64,000 nucleotides of DNA from Asanoa siamensis (GCF_016862555.1 NZ_BONE01000007.1:1-64000), one strand, 5' to 3'; positions 33,971-42,774 are shown, counted from the stretch's first letter. The notes: generated by a model not told the origin, from the sequence alone. Numbers and translations: made by a program.

Positions 33971-35221
33971 TCACGCGTTCGCCGTGGTTCTTTCTGGTTC
34001 TGCTCGTGCTGGCGAGACGTGGCGGAAATGTCGGATGGCGGGAACTCCCAGGAGTGTGAGCCCTGAGATGACTTGCCAGGCGACGCCGATGAGGAGCACG
34101 GTGGTGATGCTGGTGGAGGCGGCGGCGGGGCCGGCGAGGGCGAGGCCGATCGGCCCCACGGAGAACGAGCCGAAGACCACATAGGAATTGACGCGCGACA
34201 TCGCGTCGGCGGGCACGCGTTGGTGGATGGCGGTCATCCAGAGCGTGCCGAAGACCGCGCTGACGATGCCGGCGACGAGCCCGCCGGCGCAGACGACCAG
34301 CAGCGGCGCGCGGACGGCGAGGGCCGCGGACGGTGCCGCCCAGAGGATCGTCGCGGCGGTGGCGACCAGCAGCGGACGCGCCGGTTTCCAGCCCAGCACG
34401 GTGAGGCCGCCGACGATGGCACCCGCGCCGTACGCCGCGGTGATCGCGGCCCACGCGCCCGCCCCGCCGTAGAAGAGGTCGGCGGAGACGGGGCCGAGCA
34501 CGAGGTAGGGCGCCCAGAGCAGCAGGTTGAACAGCGTGAACTGCAGCGTGATCGTCCACAGCCAGGGCAGCGACGCGAACTGGCGCCAGCCGGCCCGCAT
34601 CTCGCGCAGCATCGAGGTGCGCGCGGCCGGATCGGGGTCGGGGACACGGATCCAGAGCAGGGCCAGGATGCTGGGTACGTAGGTGAGCGCGTCGATCAGG
34701 AGCACCGTCGCCGGGTCGGTGAGCACGACGAGCAGGCCGGCGAGGGCGGGGCCGGCGACGGTGGCGGTCGACCGGACGAGGCCGAGGAAGGTGTTGGCCT
34801 CGTGCCTGCGGTCGTCCGGGACCAGTTGGGGCACCAGGCCGTCGAAGGACGGGCGGAAGACGGCCTCGCCCAGGCCGCCCAGGGCCGCGAGGGTCAGCAA
34901 CAGTCCGATGTGGGGGGTCGTGGTGGTGAAGAAGAGCACGGCGATGGCCGCCTGGGTTGCGGCGCGCAGCACGTCGGCCCAGAGCATCACCAGACGGCGG
35001 GGGAAGCGGTCGCCGAGGACGCCGGCGAACGGGAGCACGGCGACCATCGGCACGATCCGGGCCGCCAGCACGTAGCTGAGGGTCGTGGGGGAGCCGCCGC
35101 TGTCGAGGACCGCGAACGCCAGGGCCACGCCGGCCATCAGGGTGCCGAGCGCGCTCGTGGCGTAGCCCGCGACGAAGACGCGGAAGGCGGGGAGGCGCAG
35201 CACGTCGAGGCGGGAACGCAC
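33971..35221 (-). CDS. MFS transporter (multidrug-type)
   Basis: A 416-aa major facilitator with 12 predicted helices, starting RLPAFRVFVAGYATSALG and carrying the loop-2 motif GVLGDRFPRRLVMLWADVLR. Helix 6-7 loop is Pro/Asp/Arg-rich (WIRVPDPDPAARTSML). It resembles the MFS_3/enterobactin- or macrolide-exporter group. GTG 35221 has GGAGGG 7 nt upstream. Substrate not assignable. No operon partner is obvious. Confidence 0.87.
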   Translation of the reverse strand: MRSRLDVLRLPAFRVFVAGYATSALGTLMAGVALAFAVLDSGGSPTTLSYVLAARIVPMVAVLPFAGVLGDRFPRRLVMLWADVLRAATQAAIAVLFFTTTTPHIGLLLTLAALGGLGEAVFRPSFDGLVPQLVPDDRRHEANTFLGLVRSTATVAGPALAGLLVVLTDPATVLLIDALTYVPSILALLWIRVPDPDPAARTSMLREMRAGWRQFASLPWLWTITLQFTLFNLLLWAPYLVLGPVSADLFYGGAGAWAAITAAYGAGAIVGGLTVLGWKPARPLLVATAATILWAAPSAALAVRAPLLVVCAGGLVAGIVSAVFGTLWMTAIHQRVPADAMSRVNSYVVFGSFSVGPIGLALAGPAAASTSITTVLLIGVAWQVISGLTLLGVPAIRHFRHVSPARAEPERTTANA

Positions 35222-35284
35222 AGTTTGCCCTCCGAGGACTTGAGCCGATGCGACTCAGATCCTGGCGGAGGGTGTGCGGCGGTG

Positions 35285-35851
35285 TCAATCCTTGGTTGAG
35301 TTTTGGTGGCTCAACTCGGCGCGGACCCGGTCGGCGGCTTCGGCGATGGTCGGGGGCAGGCCGGTGGCGGGTAGGTCGTCGAGGGCGCTGGTGGCCAGGG
35401 AGAACAGGGCACCCGGTGGGGCTTCGGCGGCCAGGGCGATGGTGTGGCGGGCGAGGGCGGCGCGGGTGAACCTCGTGGGCCAGGCGTCGTCGGCCTCGAC
35501 GCGGCGCAGGAGGGCGCGGGTCGCGGCGCGGAGCGCGGTGATGGCTGGACCGTGGAGATTGTCAACAGATTGTTGACGGTGCCGGGCGGCGCGGGTCGGC
35601 GTGACGGCGCGGGTTCCGCCGGTGTCGGTCAGGCGCAGGAAGCGTTGCTCGGCCGCCTGGCGGGTGCGCAGTCCGAGGGCGGTGGCGATCCGGGACCAAC
35701 TCGTGCCGCCCGCGCGGGCCGACTCGATCAGCGCGCGCTCGGTGGCGTCGAGACGGTCGCGGACGGTGCGGAGCAGCGCGAGCGCGTCGACGGCCACCGC
35801 GGGATCGTCGCTCCGGGTCGCGGCGAGAAGCTTCTCCACATCGGATTCCAC
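35285..35851 (-). CDS. Helix-turn-helix protein, likely autoregulated
   Basis: A 188-aa protein. Residues 30-75 (RDRLDATERALIESARAGGTSWSRIATALGLRTRQAAEQRFLRL) form a helix-turn-helix of the kind seen in actinobacterial small-heat-shock-operon (HSP18-type) regulators; the remainder is helical and Ala-rich. TATGAT (35863-35858) lies 6 nt before GTG 35851 (leaderless). The dyad GTCAAC-N5-GTTGAC sits directly upstream of that -10, and an identical dyad lies inside the gene, suggesting negative autoregulation. No hsp20 gene is adjacent. Confidence 0.78.
   Translation of the reverse strand: MESDVEKLLAATRSDDPAVAVDALALLRTVRDRLDATERALIESARAGGTSWSRIATALGLRTRQAAEQRFLRLTDTGGTRAVTPTRAARHRQQSVDNLHGPAITALRAATRALLRRVEADDAWPTRFTRAALARHTIALAAEAPPGALFSLATSALDDLPATGLPPTIAEAADRVRAELSHQNSTKD
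35561..35577. promoter_or_regulatory. Inverted repeat GTCAAC-N5-GTTGAC inside HTH gene
   Basis: Same half-sites and spacing as the dyad in the HTH promoter 287 bp away (35864). It is located in codons for the SVDN region of that protein. Two identical 17-bp architectures so close together suggest one DNA-binding protein, possibly looping. Confidence 0.55.
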
Positions 35852-35863
35852 GACGCGATCATA

Positions 35864-35897
35864 GTCAACGGAATGTTGACGAGTAAGTACCTTACTC
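35864..35897. promoter_or_regulatory. HTH-gene operator dyads
   Basis: GTCAAC-GGAAT-GTTGAC (35864-35880) directly abuts the TATGAT -10 of the minus-strand gene and fills its -10/-35 spacer. The adjacent GAGTAAG-TAC-CTTACTC (35881-35897) is a second perfect 7-bp dyad covering the -35 position. Two different operators side by side imply at least two regulators. Confidence 0.65.
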
Positions 35898-36021
35898 GCC
35901 TTACCTGGGTCGGGTCCGGGGGTAAGGAGGCGTGGATTAGGGCCGGCGCCGGGTGTGCGGGGGTTACCTGCGGGCGGAACGTCAACGTCGACACCGAACC
36001 ACGACGGCCGAGGAGCTCTCG

Positions 36022-36186
36022 ATGATCAACGACCCGTACGTCACCCTGGACCTCTACCGCGCCCGCGTCGAGGCGATGACCGAGGACGCGCGCGTCGGCC
36101 GGCTGGCCCGTGCCCTGCGCCGCCACGCGTCGTCGACGTCCGCGACGTCCCGGGCCCCGGCCCGCCGGCGCCGCGGCTCGGCCTGA
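36022..36186 (+). CDS. Small conserved-type protein (54 aa)
   Basis: A 54-aa basic protein beginning MINDPYVTLDLYRARVEAMTEDARVGRLARALRRH, followed by a Ser/Arg-rich tail. The opening resembles short uncharacterised actinobacterial ORFs that combine a DPY motif with an amphipathic helix. GAGGAG lies 6 nt before the ATG. It precedes the LAL regulator on the same strand by 53 nt. Confidence 0.6.
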   Translation: MINDPYVTLDLYRARVEAMTEDARVGRLARALRRHASSTSATSRAPARRRRGSA

Positions 36187-36239
36187 GCCCGGAAAATCTC
36201 GGCGGCGACATGTCGTACCCCCATGGCATTCTCGATGCC

Positions 36240-39200
36240 GTGACCGTTCGCGCCCGCAGCACCGCGTTCGTCGGCCGAGATGCCGAGATCGCGGCGCTGC
36301 GTGACGCGCTCAAGCGGGTGCGCACCGACGAGCCGGCGATGGTGCTCGTCGGCGGCGAGGCCGGCGTGGGCAAGACCCGACTGATCGAGGAGTTCGCCCG
36401 ACACGGGGGCGACGCGCGCTTCGTGGTCGGCCAATGCCTGGAGCTCGGCGAGGAGGGCCTGCCCTACGCGCCGTTCTGCGGCATCCTGCGCGACCTGATC
36501 CGCGCCGACGGGGTCGCGGTGCTCGACGGTCACGAGGCGGAGTTCGCCCGGCTTCTCCCCGAGCTGGGCCCCGCCGCGCCCGGCGCCAACCGCGGCGTGC
36601 TGTTCGACCAGGTGTCCGCGCTGCTCGCCCGGCTGGCCGCCGCCCGGCCGCTGGTGGTCGTCCTCGAAGACCTGCACTGGGCCGACCGGTCCACCCGCGA
36701 CCTGATCGAGTTCCTGGTCCGCGCCGCCCGCACGGCGCGGGTGCTGATCATCGGCACCTACCGCACCGACGAGCTCCACCGCGGCCACCCGCTGCGGGCG
36801 TTCGTGGCCGAGCTCGACCGGGCCCGCGGCGTCGAGCGCCTCGACGTCGGCCGGCTCGACCGCGACGGCACCGCCGACATCCTGGCCAGCATCTTCGGCG
36901 GCGAGCCGGCCCAGCGCGCGATCGACAAGGTGCACCAGCGGGCCCAGGGCAACCCGTTCTTCGTCGAGGAGCTGGCCGCCTCGGGTGACCCGGCCGCCTG
37001 CGCCGACATCCCCGAGAGCTTGCGCGACCTGCTGCTGGCGCGGGTCGACCGGCTGCCGGAAGCGGCCCAGCCCGTGCTCCGGATCGCGGCCGCCGGCGGC
37101 AACCGGATCGGCCACGAGCTGTTGACCACGGTGGCCGACCTGCCCGAGTCCGCCCTCGACGCCGCGCTGCGCAGCGCGGTGACCGCCCAGTTGCTGGTGG
37201 CCGACGCCGACGGCGGCTACGAGTTCCGGCACGCGCTGGTCCGCGAGGCGGTGCACGACGACCTGCTCCCGGGCGAGCACGCGCGGCTGCACGCCCGCTA
37301 CGCCGCGGCCATCGAGGCCGCGCCGGGGTTGGTCGGTGCCGGTCGGGCGCCGGCCGAGATCGCCCACCACTGGTACGCGGCGCACGACCATCCCCGCGCC
37401 CTCGTCAGCTCGCGGGCGGCGGCAGTCGCGGCCGGCGAACGCTACGCCCACGCCGAGCAGGCCCGCCTGCTGGAGCGGGTGCTCGAGCTGTGGGAGCAGG
37501 TGCCCGACGCCGCCGACCGCCTGGGCGTCGACCACCTCACGCTGCTCGAGGAGACGCTGGCCGCCACCTACACGGCGGGCGACTTCAAGCGGGCGCTGAG
37601 CCTCAACCGGGCCTGCCTGCAGGCGATCTCCCGCGAGGCCGAGCCGCTGCGGGCCGCCCGCCTGCTCACCCGGCGCGGCAAGCTGCTGGCGTCCCTCGGC
37701 AAGAGCGACGGCGTGGCCTCGCTGCGCGAGGCGGTCGCGCTCGCGGAGTCGTCGCCCGACGACGAGGCCCGCGCGATGCTGCTGGCCGACATCGCCTACC
37801 AGATCAGCCGCGCCGACCGGGCCGAGGGAGCGCGGATCGCCGCCCTGGCGCAGGCGTCCGCCGAGTCGCTCGGGCACTCGGCCGCCGCGGTCTACGCGAC
37901 GCTGACGCTGGGCCGGGTCTGCGCCCGTCACATCGCCGCCGAGGCCGGCCTCACGGCGCTCCGCCAGGCCGAGGCCCGCGCGAGGGCGTCCGGCGACATC
38001 GAGGGCCTGGTCCACGCCCGGGTCAACATCTCCGACGCGCTGTTCGAGATCGGCGACTACCCGGGCTCGGCCGAGGTGGCGGCGCTCGGCACCCGCGACG
38101 CCGGCAAGGTCGGCGTCGACCGTTCCAGCGGCGCGTTCGTGCGCTCCAACCACGCCGAGGCCCTGATGGCACTGGGCCGCTGGGACGAGGCCGACGCGAT
38201 CTGCGCCGAGTCGGCCCGCTTCGACCCACCGGGCCACCTGGGCCTGCACTGGCTGCAGCTACGCGCCGGCCTACGCCTGGCCCGGGGCGACGCGTCGGCG
38301 CCCGAGCTGATCGGCCGCGCGCTGGCCTTCCTGTCGCGCCCCTACGTCAGCCCCCAACACCGGATGCCGCTGCTGGTCCTGCGGATCGACGCGGCCCTGG
38401 CCGCGGGCGACCCGGCCGCCGCGGCCGAGGCGGCCCGCGGCGGCCTCACCGCCTGGGCGACGGAGCGGGACGACGCGGAGTCCCACTGGTCGGCGCCGCC
38501 GGGGGCCAGCGACCTGGTGGCCAACCCCCGCTACGCCTGGCCCCTCCTGGCCGCGGCGTCCCGCGCGACGGTCGCGGCGGGCGACCTCGAGCTGGGCGCG
38601 CTGATCGCCGGTGTGGTGCCGCAGGTCGAGTGCCTCTATTCCGCGGACCGCGCCTACGCGGCGCAGATCGCGGCCTGCCTGGCCACGACAGTCGCGGCAG
38701 CGGTTCCCCGCAGCTCTGTCGCGGACCGTGCGTCTGTCGCGGACCGGGCCTCTGCTGCGGACCGTGCCTCTGCCGCGGACCGTGCCTCTGCCGCGGACCG
38801 TGCCTACGTGGCGCAGATCGTCGCGTGCCTGGCCACGCTTGCCGCTGCGGCGGTGTCCGGCAGCCTCGCCGCGGACTCGGCCGTGTCCGGCGGTTCGTTC
38901 CGCCCCGGGGTCGCGGCGGATGCGCCGGGGCAAGCGGCCGGCCCCGCGGGAGGCGAAGCCGGCGTGATTCCGGCGCGGGTCGGGGTGTCCGCGGCTGACG
39001 TGCGGGAATGGTGGCTGTCGGCGGTCGCGGCGTGGCGGGTCGACGGGCAGCCCTATGCGCTGGCCCGCGCCTTGGTCGCGCTGGCCGAGGCGGCGGCCGC
39101 TGTGGGCGACCGGGTGGCGGCGGGGGAGGCGCTGGAAGAGGCCGGCTCGATCGCGGCTGATCTGGATGCCCGGCCGCTGCGCGACGAGGTGGCCAGGCTG

Positions 39201-39479
39201 GCCCGGCGGGTCGGGCTGCGTGGGGCCGTCGGCGCCGGGCCCGACGTGCTGACCGCGCGCGAGCGCGAGGTGCTGCGGCTGGTGGCGGTCGGGCACAGCA
39301 ACAGCCGAATCGCCGCGGAACTCTATCTATCGCCGAAAACGGTCAGCGTGCACGTTTCCCGCATTATCGCCAAGTTGGAAGTGACGAACCGGATCGAAGC
39401 GGCTGCTGTCGCCCACCGCCTGGGGCTGCTCGGCGCCGACATGATTGCCGGCGGACAGACGACGGCATCCGGACACTAG
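36240..39479 (+). CDS. LAL-type LuxR-family ATPase regulator
   Basis: A 1079-aa transcriptional activator. The N-terminal AAA-like ATPase has Walker A VGGEAGVGKTRL and Walker B LVVVLEDLHWAD, followed by FFVEEL (sensor region), a long helical tetratricopeptide-like middle, and a C-terminal LuxR helix-turn-helix (DVLTAREREVLRLVAVGHSNSRIAAELYLSPKTVSVHVSRI). GTG 36240 is preferred because FVGRDAEIAALRDAL starts a few residues later and CATTCT lies 7 nt upstream; ATG 36210 is an alternative. Around codon 826-855 it contains five 18-bp tandem repeats flanked by a duplicated AYxAQIxACLAT segment. Target genes unknown. Confidence 0.9.
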   Translation: MTVRARSTAFVGRDAEIAALRDALKRVRTDEPAMVLVGGEAGVGKTRLIEEFARHGGDARFVVGQCLELGEEGLPYAPFCGILRDLIRADGVAVLDGHEAEFARLLPELGPAAPGANRGVLFDQVSALLARLAAARPLVVVLEDLHWADRSTRDLIEFLVRAARTARVLIIGTYRTDELHRGHPLRAFVAELDRARGVERLDVGRLDRDGTADILASIFGGEPAQRAIDKVHQRAQGNPFFVEELAASGDPAACADIPESLRDLLLARVDRLPEAAQPVLRIAAAGGNRIGHELLTTVADLPESALDAALRSAVTAQLLVADADGGYEFRHALVREAVHDDLLPGEHARLHARYAAAIEAAPGLVGAGRAPAEIAHHWYAAHDHPRALVSSRAAAVAAGERYAHAEQARLLERVLELWEQVPDAADRLGVDHLTLLEETLAATYTAGDFKRALSLNRACLQAISREAEPLRAARLLTRRGKLLASLGKSDGVASLREAVALAESSPDDEARAMLLADIAYQISRADRAEGARIAALAQASAESLGHSAAAVYATLTLGRVCARHIAAEAGLTALRQAEARARASGDIEGLVHARVNISDALFEIGDYPGSAEVAALGTRDAGKVGVDRSSGAFVRSNHAEALMALGRWDEADAICAESARFDPPGHLGLHWLQLRAGLRLARGDASAPELIGRALAFLSRPYVSPQHRMPLLVLRIDAALAAGDPAAAAEAARGGLTAWATERDDAESHWSAPPGASDLVANPRYAWPLLAAASRATVAAGDLELGALIAGVVPQVECLYSADRAYAAQIAACLATTVAAAVPRSSVADRASVADRASAADRASAADRASAADRAYVAQIVACLATLAAAAVSGSLAADSAVSGGSFRPGVAADAPGQAAGPAGGEAGVIPARVGVSAADVREWWLSAVAAWRVDGQPYALARALVALAEAAAAVGDRVAAGEALEEAGSIAADLDARPLRDEVARLARRVGLRGAVGAGPDVLTAREREVLRLVAVGHSNSRIAAELYLSPKTVSVHVSRIIAKLEVTNRIEAAAVAHRLGLLGADMIAGGQTTASGH
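38715..38804 (+). repeat. Five 18-bp tandem repeats inside LAL gene
   Basis: Units starting TCTGYCGCGGACCGTGC at 38715, 38733, 38751, 38769 and 38787 encode S(V/A)ADRA. They sit between two copies of a longer segment encoding ADRAYxAQIxACLAT (around 38646 and 38792), indicating a duplication with internal slippage. Unit number changes keep the frame. Confidence 0.85.
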
Positions 39480-39489
39480 ACTGCGTGCC

Positions 39490-40185
39490 ATGGCCAGGGC
39501 AGAAGAGAAGGTGTCGTTCGGCGGACGCCTGAAGCAGATCGGGATGGTTTTCTCGTTCACCGCCAAACAGGACAAGATGTTCGTCCCATTGGCAGTGGGC
39601 GCGGTACTGATCCCATTGCTGCTGGCCGCGCTGGCGGTCGTACTCGGCTGGGGCCTGATCTTCATCCCCCTTGGCATCCTCGTCGCTCTGCTGGCCCTCC
39701 TCATCGTCCTCAACCTGCGCTCCAACCGCGCGATGATGAACGCGGCCGAGGGCCAACCGGGCGCGGCGGCCTCGATCATCGAAAACATGCGCGGCGACTG
39801 GCGGGTCCGCCCGGCGGTGAGCTCCACGACGGCCATGGACATGGTCCACCTGGTCGTCGGCAAGCCGGGCGTCATCCTCCTGGCGGAGGGCAACCCCCAG
39901 CGGGTCCGCAGCATGCTGGGCCAGGAGAAGCGCCGCCTGGCCAAGGTCATCGGCAACGCACCGCTGCACGACTACGTGATCGGCAACGGCGACGACGAGG
40001 TCCCGATCCGCAAGCTCCGGATGACCCTGACCAAGCTGCCCCGCGCCCTGAGCGGCAAGGACGTGAACTCCCTGGACAAGCGCCTGACGGCGCTGTCGGC
40101 GGCCCGCCCCCAGATCCCGAAGGGCGCGATCCCCAAGAACATGCGCCCGCCGAAGGGCGCCTTCCGCCAGACCCGCGGCCGCTGA
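39490..40185 (+). CDS. DUF4191 membrane protein
   Basis: A 231-aa protein with two adjacent membrane helices (about residues 32-72) and a soluble C-terminal domain (RSMLGQEKRRLAKVIGNAPLHDYVIGNG ... IRKLRMTLTKLPRALSGKDVNSLDKRL). This matches DUF4191, conserved in actinobacteria beside lipA/lipB and glnA1 (Rv2219-like). Function unknown. TAGACT (39477-39482) lies 7 nt before the ATG and overlaps the preceding gene's stop, giving a leaderless start. A terminator follows. Confidence 0.92.
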   Translation: MARAEEKVSFGGRLKQIGMVFSFTAKQDKMFVPLAVGAVLIPLLLAALAVVLGWGLIFIPLGILVALLALLIVLNLRSNRAMMNAAEGQPGAAASIIENMRGDWRVRPAVSSTTAMDMVHLVVGKPGVILLAEGNPQRVRSMLGQEKRRLAKVIGNAPLHDYVIGNGDDEVPIRKLRMTLTKLPRALSGKDVNSLDKRLTALSAARPQIPKGAIPKNMRPPKGAFRQTRGR

Positions 40186-40192
40186 TCTCCCG

Positions 40193-40230
40193 AACCCGCG
40201 CCTCAGCCCCCAACGGCTGGGGCGCGGGTT
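40193..40230 (+). terminator. Terminator after DUF4191 gene
   Basis: AACCCGCGCCTCAGCC (40193-40208) pairs with GGCTGGGGCGCGGGTT (40215-40230), a 16-bp stem with one T-G wobble and a 6-nt loop, followed by TCGTTTCG. Confidence 0.85.
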
Positions 40231-40299
40231 TCGTTTCGGGCGGCGACGCGTCGTCAGCCGCAAGCGCCGCGGCGACTGTGCTCGGTGGGCAATGGGTGG

Positions 40300-40378
40300 G
40301 TCGCGCGGGCCTGGCAGCGACGCGAAGCGAGCGGTGTCTGGCGGGAGCAACGGTCGTGCCCCCGACGGACCCGAGTCC
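40300..40378 (+). repeat. Dispersed palindromic intergenic repeat, copy C
   Basis: Contains TGGCAGCGACGCGAAGCGAG, GGTGTCTGGCGGGAGCAACG, GTCGTGCCCCCGACGGACCC, closely matching copies A, B and D. It lies between the DUF4191 terminator and the glnA1 promoter; nothing else but promoter sequence is seen in the rest of 40231-40639. Confidence 0.8.
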
Positions 40379-40515
40379 CGCATCTGGACCTTGATCCATG
40401 GTCGGCGTCACACGCCTCGGCGAGTCCGCCAACCCCTGCCATCTGCGGGTATATGTTCAAGTTTGGCCGGTTGTATCGCTGGCCAAACGGGCATTCCTGG
40501 CGGCTCGCGGGTGAC

Positions 40516-40553
40516 GTAACACGGCAGAAACTTTTGCGACACGCTCGGGCAAC
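40516..40553 (+). promoter_or_regulatory. Four-box GlnR-type operator of glnA1
   Basis: GTAAC (40516), GAAAC (40527), GACAC (40538) and GCAAC (40549) are each spaced by exactly 6 nt, giving the a1-b1-a2-b2 layout of actinobacterial GlnR boxes (GTnAC-N6-GAAAC repeated at 22 bp). The first pair is consensus. It lies 87-124 nt upstream of the glnA1 start. GlnR itself is not in the window. Confidence 0.75.
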
Positions 40554-40639
40554 GGCCCGGCCATAGCGTCGCTGCCAGCCTTGCCGAAGACAGACGGCCT
40601 TACAGAAGCCGCTTACAGAGTGCGACGTGCCAGGAGGAC

Positions 40640-42067
40640 GTGTTGTTCGCCAATCCCGAGGAACTCCTGCGATACCTCAAGGACGAGGACGTGAAGTTCG
40701 TCGACGTCCGGTTCTGCGACCTGCCCGGCGTGATGCAGCACTTCAACGCCCCGGTCGAGTCCATCGACGACGACATCTTCACCACCGGCCTCGCGTTCGA
40801 CGGTTCGTCGATCCGTGGTTTCCAGCAGATCCACGAGTCCGACATGCTGCTGCTGCCGGACGTGGCTTCCGCGTTCATCGATCCGTTCCGCGCGCAGAAG
40901 ACGCTGGCGCTGAACTTCTTCATCCACGACCCGTTCACCCGCGAGCCCTACTCGCGTGACCCGCGGAACGTGGCGAAGAAGGCCGAGGCCTACTTGGCCG
41001 CGAGCGGCATCGCCGACACCGCCTACTTCGGTCCCGAGGCCGAGTTCTACATCTTCGACTCGATCCGTCACGAGACGAGCGCGCACCAGGCCTTCTACTA
41101 CATCGACTCGATCGAGGGCGCCTGGAACACCGGTCGTGAGGAGGCGGGCGGCAACCGCGGCTACAAGACGCCTTACAAGGGCGGCTACTTCCCGGTGCCG
41201 CCGGTCGACCACTACGCCGACCTGCGCGACACCATCGTGCGCAACCTGGTCGACTCCGGCTTCACCGTCGAGCGGTCGCACCACGAGGTCGGCACCGCCG
41301 GCCAGGCCGAGATCAACTACAAGTTCTCGACGCTGCTGCACGCGGGTGACCAGCTCCAGCTGTTCAAGTACATCGTCAAGAACACCGCCTGGGCCGCCGG
41401 CAAGACCGCGACGTTCATGCCCAAGCCGCTGTTCGGTGACAACGGCTCCGGCATGCACACCCACCAGAGCCTCTGGCTGAACGGCGAGCCGCTGTTCTAC
41501 GACGAGACCGGGTACGCCGGGCTGTCCGACACCGCCCGCTGGTACATCGGCGGCCTGCTGCACCACGCGCCGTCGCTGCTCGCGTTCACCAACCCGACCG
41601 TCAACTCGTACCGCCGCCTCGTGCCCGGTTTCGAGGCCCCGGTCAACCTGGTCTACTCGCAGCGCAACCGCTCCGCCTGCACCCGCATCCCGGTGACGGG
41701 CAGCAACGCCAAGGCGAAGCGCGTCGAGTTCCGCGTGCCGGACCCGTCGGCCAACGTCTACCTCGCCTTCTCGGCGATGCTGATGGCCGGCCTCGACGGC
41801 ATCAAGAGCAAGATCGAGCCGCCGGAGCCGATCGACAAGGACCTGTACGACCTGCCGCCGGAGGAGTTCAACTCCGTCAAGCAGGTGCCGGGCTCCCTGC
41901 CGGAGGTCCTCAACTCGCTCGAGGCCGACCACGACTTCCTGCTCGAGGGCGGCGTCTTCACGCCGGACCTGATCTCGACGTGGATCGACTACAAGCGCGA
42001 GAACGAGGTCGACCCGGTCCGCCTGCGCCCGACCCCGCACGAGTTCGCGATGTACTACGACGTGTAG
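40640..42067 (+). CDS. glnA: Type I-beta glutamine synthetase
   Basis: The main ammonia-assimilating glutamine synthetase, 475 aa, dodecameric in relatives. Signatures include [10 protein letters not shown], the Glu-rich site [33 protein letters not shown] and the adenylylation loop [10 protein letters not shown] with Tyr403, the GlnE target. GTG 40640 has AGGAGG 5 nt upstream. Transcription is probably controlled by the four-box GlnR-type site. A terminator hairpin lies at 42083. The neighbourhood (DUF4191 before it, glnE and glnA2 nearby) matches GlnA1 of Mycobacterium. Confidence 0.98.
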   Translation: MLFANPEELLRYLKDEDVKFVDVRFCDLPGVMQHFNAPVESIDDDIFTTGLAFDGSSIRGFQQIHESDMLLLPDVASAFIDPFRAQKTLALNFFIHDPFTREPYSRDPRNVAKKAEAYLAASGIADTAYFGPEAEFYIFDSIRHETSAHQAFYYIDSIEGAWNTGREEAGGNRGYKTPYKGGYFPVPPVDHYADLRDTIVRNLVDSGFTVERSHHEVGTAGQAEINYKFSTLLHAGDQLQLFKYIVKNTAWAAGKTATFMPKPLFGDNGSGMHTHQSLWLNGEPLFYDETGYAGLSDTARWYIGGLLHHAPSLLAFTNPTVNSYRRLVPGFEAPVNLVYSQRNRSACTRIPVTGSNAKAKRVEFRVPDPSANVYLAFSAMLMAGLDGIKSKIEPPEPIDKDLYDLPPEEFNSVKQVPGSLPEVLNSLEADHDFLLEGGVFTPDLISTWIDYKRENEVDPVRLRPTPHEFAMYYDV

Positions 42068-42082
42068 CCACGACGGACCGCG

Positions 42083-42117
42083 AGCGAGCCATCGACCGAT
42101 GTGGTCGGTGGCTCGCT
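42083..42117 (+). terminator. Terminator after glnA1
   Basis: AGCGAGCCATCGACC (42083-42097) pairs with GGTCGGTGGCTCGCT (42103-42117) through 15 bp with one wobble and a 5-nt loop, 16 nt after the stop, followed by TCGTGCG. Confidence 0.85.
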
Positions 42118-42142
42118 TCGTGCGTGCCCTACCATCGTGCGA

Positions 42143-42589
42143 ATGACTCAGTCCAAGAAGGACGATTGGCAGCCGCCGCGCCAGCCTGACTGCGCCTGCC
42201 GTGAGCATCTCGACGACGTGCGTGCCCTCGTCATCCCCAACGCCGACTGGGACGAGGACCCGACGTTCGAGCAGTTGCTCGAGACCGGATCCCTCGGCGT
42301 GCGGCCGATCGAGGCCAAGGAGCGCTACATGGCCTATTTCGACGCCGATCAGAACGAGACGCGGCTCGGGCCGCTCCACTGGGGAATGTGGGCCGCCGAC
42401 GAGATCTACGGCTGCTACGCCGACGACGCCGAACTGCCCGTGGACAAGGCGATCGCCGCCCAGCCCGGGGTGACGCTCGTCGAGTGGTACGACCGCGAGG
42501 AGTTCCTCATCGGCGCGCCCGAGTTGTGTGAGAGCGGCCTGCTCGCCGCCATCGCGCGGGCGTTCGAGGATCCGCGCGTACGCGCATAA
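42143..42589 (+). CDS. Hypothetical 148-aa protein
   Basis: A soluble acidic protein (HLDDVRALVIPNADWDEDPTFEQLLE ... HWGMWAADEIYGCYADDAELPVDKAIAAQPGVTLVEWYDREEFLIGAP). The C-terminal half has an alternating beta-alpha pattern with a possible CREHLDD metal or turn motif at the start. No family recognised. TACCAT (42130-42135) lies 7 nt before the ATG, a leaderless arrangement. Repeat copy D follows immediately after the stop. Confidence 0.75.
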   Translation: MTQSKKDDWQPPRQPDCACREHLDDVRALVIPNADWDEDPTFEQLLETGSLGVRPIEAKERYMAYFDADQNETRLGPLHWGMWAADEIYGCYADDAELPVDKAIAAQPGVTLVEWYDREEFLIGAPELCESGLLAAIARAFEDPRVRA

Positions 42590-42593
42590 CGAT

Positions 42594-42669
42594 GGTCCCG
42601 GGTCCGCCGGGGGCGCGACCGTCGCTCCCGCCGGACAACGCTGCGCTGCCAGGCTCGCGGCGGGTCGCC
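42594..42669 (-). repeat. Dispersed palindromic intergenic repeat, copy D (inverted)
   Basis: Read on the minus strand it gives GCGACCCGCCGCGAGCCTGG, CAGCGCAGCG, TTGTCCGGCGGGAGCGACGG, TCGCGCCCCCGGCGGACCCG, GGACC. It is the only copy in this orientation and begins 5 nt after the stop of the upstream gene. Confidence 0.8.
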
Positions 42670-42774
42670 GTCACAGCCCGAGCCAGACCCGGTTCATGTG
42701 CGTGAATGTTCAGCGGTGTCGCTACGCCCGCCGAGCCCGGCCGGTAGATTCGGATCTCTGGGAGGGCGGTGACG

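Noticed and set aside
38715-38804. 18-bp repeats considered as a CRISPR array
   Set aside because: Units are contiguous without spacers and remain in the reading frame of the regulator.
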